6,090 bases of DNA. Source: Myxococcota bacterium (lineage in GTDB: Bacteria; Myxococcota_A; Polyangia; HGW-17; JAJRWW01). A model generated the notes under the pieces. That model did not search any database, had not been told where the DNA came from, and worked only from the letters and a program-made list of their open reading frames with translations. The position numbers were made by a program, and so were the translations under genes. The stretch lies in contig JAJRWW010000008.1 of NCBI GenBank assembly GCA_024276595.1, positions 1 through 6,090 of the forward strand, written 5' to 3'. Of the stretch, positions 5,446 through 6,090 are shown piece by piece. The stretch's first letter is position 1. Each line of letters opens with the position of its first letter.

Positions 5446-6090
5446 CCGCGGCTGCATGGTGTCTCTGGCGAGCCGGCTCCATGGCCTGGGAGCTGGCTGT
5501 CATTCAGGGCCCTGGCGGCCCACTGGCTGCCCGGCTGCACCTGGGCGCGCGTCCGGGCGCTGGGCGCGCCGTGACCGGGGCAGGAGTCGGGTTCTTGGGG
5601 CGCTCGCTGTTGCGTGTGGGCTTGCGGTCCTTTCAGGCTGCGGCCCCGGCGGGGGCCGCACTAGCTGCTTTGTGGATCCGGACGCCGGCCTGGGGGAGTC
5701 TCCCCTCCTCTTCACGGATGTGGGTGGGAACCACCAGACCGGGTTCGTGGGGCAGCCCTTGGGAGAGGACCTGCAAGTGCACCTGGTCGACCGCCAGGGG
5801 GCGGGCCGAGCTGGAGTGGAGGTCCTCTGGACCGTCCGATCCGGGCCCCGCTTTGGCACGGGCGCAGTGGACCTGGGCTCGGCGCCCTTCTCCACGGTGA
5901 CGGACGCTGCCGGAGAGGCAGGCGTCGGGGGCCTGTCCTGCACGAGCGCCGGTGGTGTTTCCCTGGAGGCTCGGCTGGCCGATGCATCGGCGCCGCCCGT
6001 CTACTTCCGGGTGACCTGCTTTCCCCAGCCCGGTCCCAACGAGCGCCCCTTGACAGTGGTTCACTTCAACGACCTCCACACCCACGCCAC
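5438..6090 (+). CDS. Lipoprotein with Ig-like (Big-1) domain and 5'-nucleotidase-type domain, partial
   Basis: Open at the right edge; 217 residues are visible. A hydrophobic stretch preceded by arginines ends in the lipobox VLSGC with Cys68 (codon 5639-5641), so the mature protein is probably a lipoprotein. After a Gly-rich spacer, residues about 94-195 look like a Big-1 (bacterial Ig-like) domain: QTGFVGQPLGEDLQVHLVD, GVEVLWTV and STVTDAAGEAGV match the usual strand pattern. Then LTVVHFNDLHTHA (205-217) is the first metal-binding motif of 5'-nucleotidase-type metallophosphoesterases (D212, H214), suggesting an exported enzyme releasing phosphate from nucleotides or related esters. The start is a problem: no ATG, GTG or TTG lies in frame between 5459 and the lipobox, so the leader is 61-67 residues, far longer than normal. 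ATG 5438 has GGGGTGAG 12 nt upstream; GTG 5435 and ATG 5456 are alternatives. A frameshift in the leader is possible. Confidence 0.75.
   Translation, partial: MITRGCMVSLASRLHGLGAGCHSGPWRPTGCPAAPGRASGRWARRDRGRSRVLGALAVACGLAVLSGCGPGGGRTSCFVDPDAGLGESPLLFTDVGGNHQTGFVGQPLGEDLQVHLVDRQGAGRAGVEVLWTVRSGPRFGTGAVDLGSAPFSTVTDAAGEAGVGGLSCTSAGGVSLEARLADASAPPVYFRVTCFPQPGPNERPLTVVHFNDLHTHA

Overview
The window is a GC-rich bacterial chromosome segment with tightly packed genes, strong G/C preference at third codon positions and almost no free intergenic space. Two lipoproteins with clear lipoboxes point to a diderm envelope. The gene types (FHA-GGDEF fusion, HEAT-type lipoprotein, Ig-like plus nucleotidase-type lipoprotein, bacterial sphingosine-phosphate-lyase-like enzyme) fit Myxococcota or a related deltaproteobacterial lineage. 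That placement is inference: no phylogenetic marker gene is present.

Layout. Positions 1-99 hold a perfect inverted repeat and a probable extended -10 promoter. Positions 100-1773 (+) encode a PLP-dependent lyase/decarboxylase of the sphingosine-1-phosphate lyase group, with an odd C-terminal tail built on a hexanucleotide repeat. Positions 1851-2636 (+) encode a HAD hydrolase of REG-2-like type. Positions 2701-3606 (+) encode an FHA-GGDEF diguanylate cyclase. These three genes are co-oriented, but each has its own plausible promoter, so a single operon is not assured. The cyclase gene converges, with a 15-bp gap, on a minus-strand gene (3622-4899) for an extremely lysine-rich HEAT-like lipoprotein. 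Upstream of that and on the same strand, 5063-5431 encodes a stand-alone DUF2179 protein. Back-to-back with it on the plus strand, starting near 5438 and running off the right edge, is a lipoprotein with a Big-1-type Ig-like domain followed by the first motif of a 5'-nucleotidase/metallophosphoesterase domain.

No shared pathway is evident. Common themes are envelope proteins (two lipoproteins), c-di-GMP signalling, and possible phospho-lipid or phospho-ester metabolism (S1P-lyase-like enzyme, HAD hydrolase, nucleotidase-like lipoprotein). I saw no tRNA, rRNA, CRISPR array, transposase or phage gene, and no clear new defence or mobile system. The most unusual items are the lysine-rich lipoprotein, the repeat-based tail of the PLP enzyme, and the FHA-GGDEF protein lacking the inhibitory c-di-GMP site.
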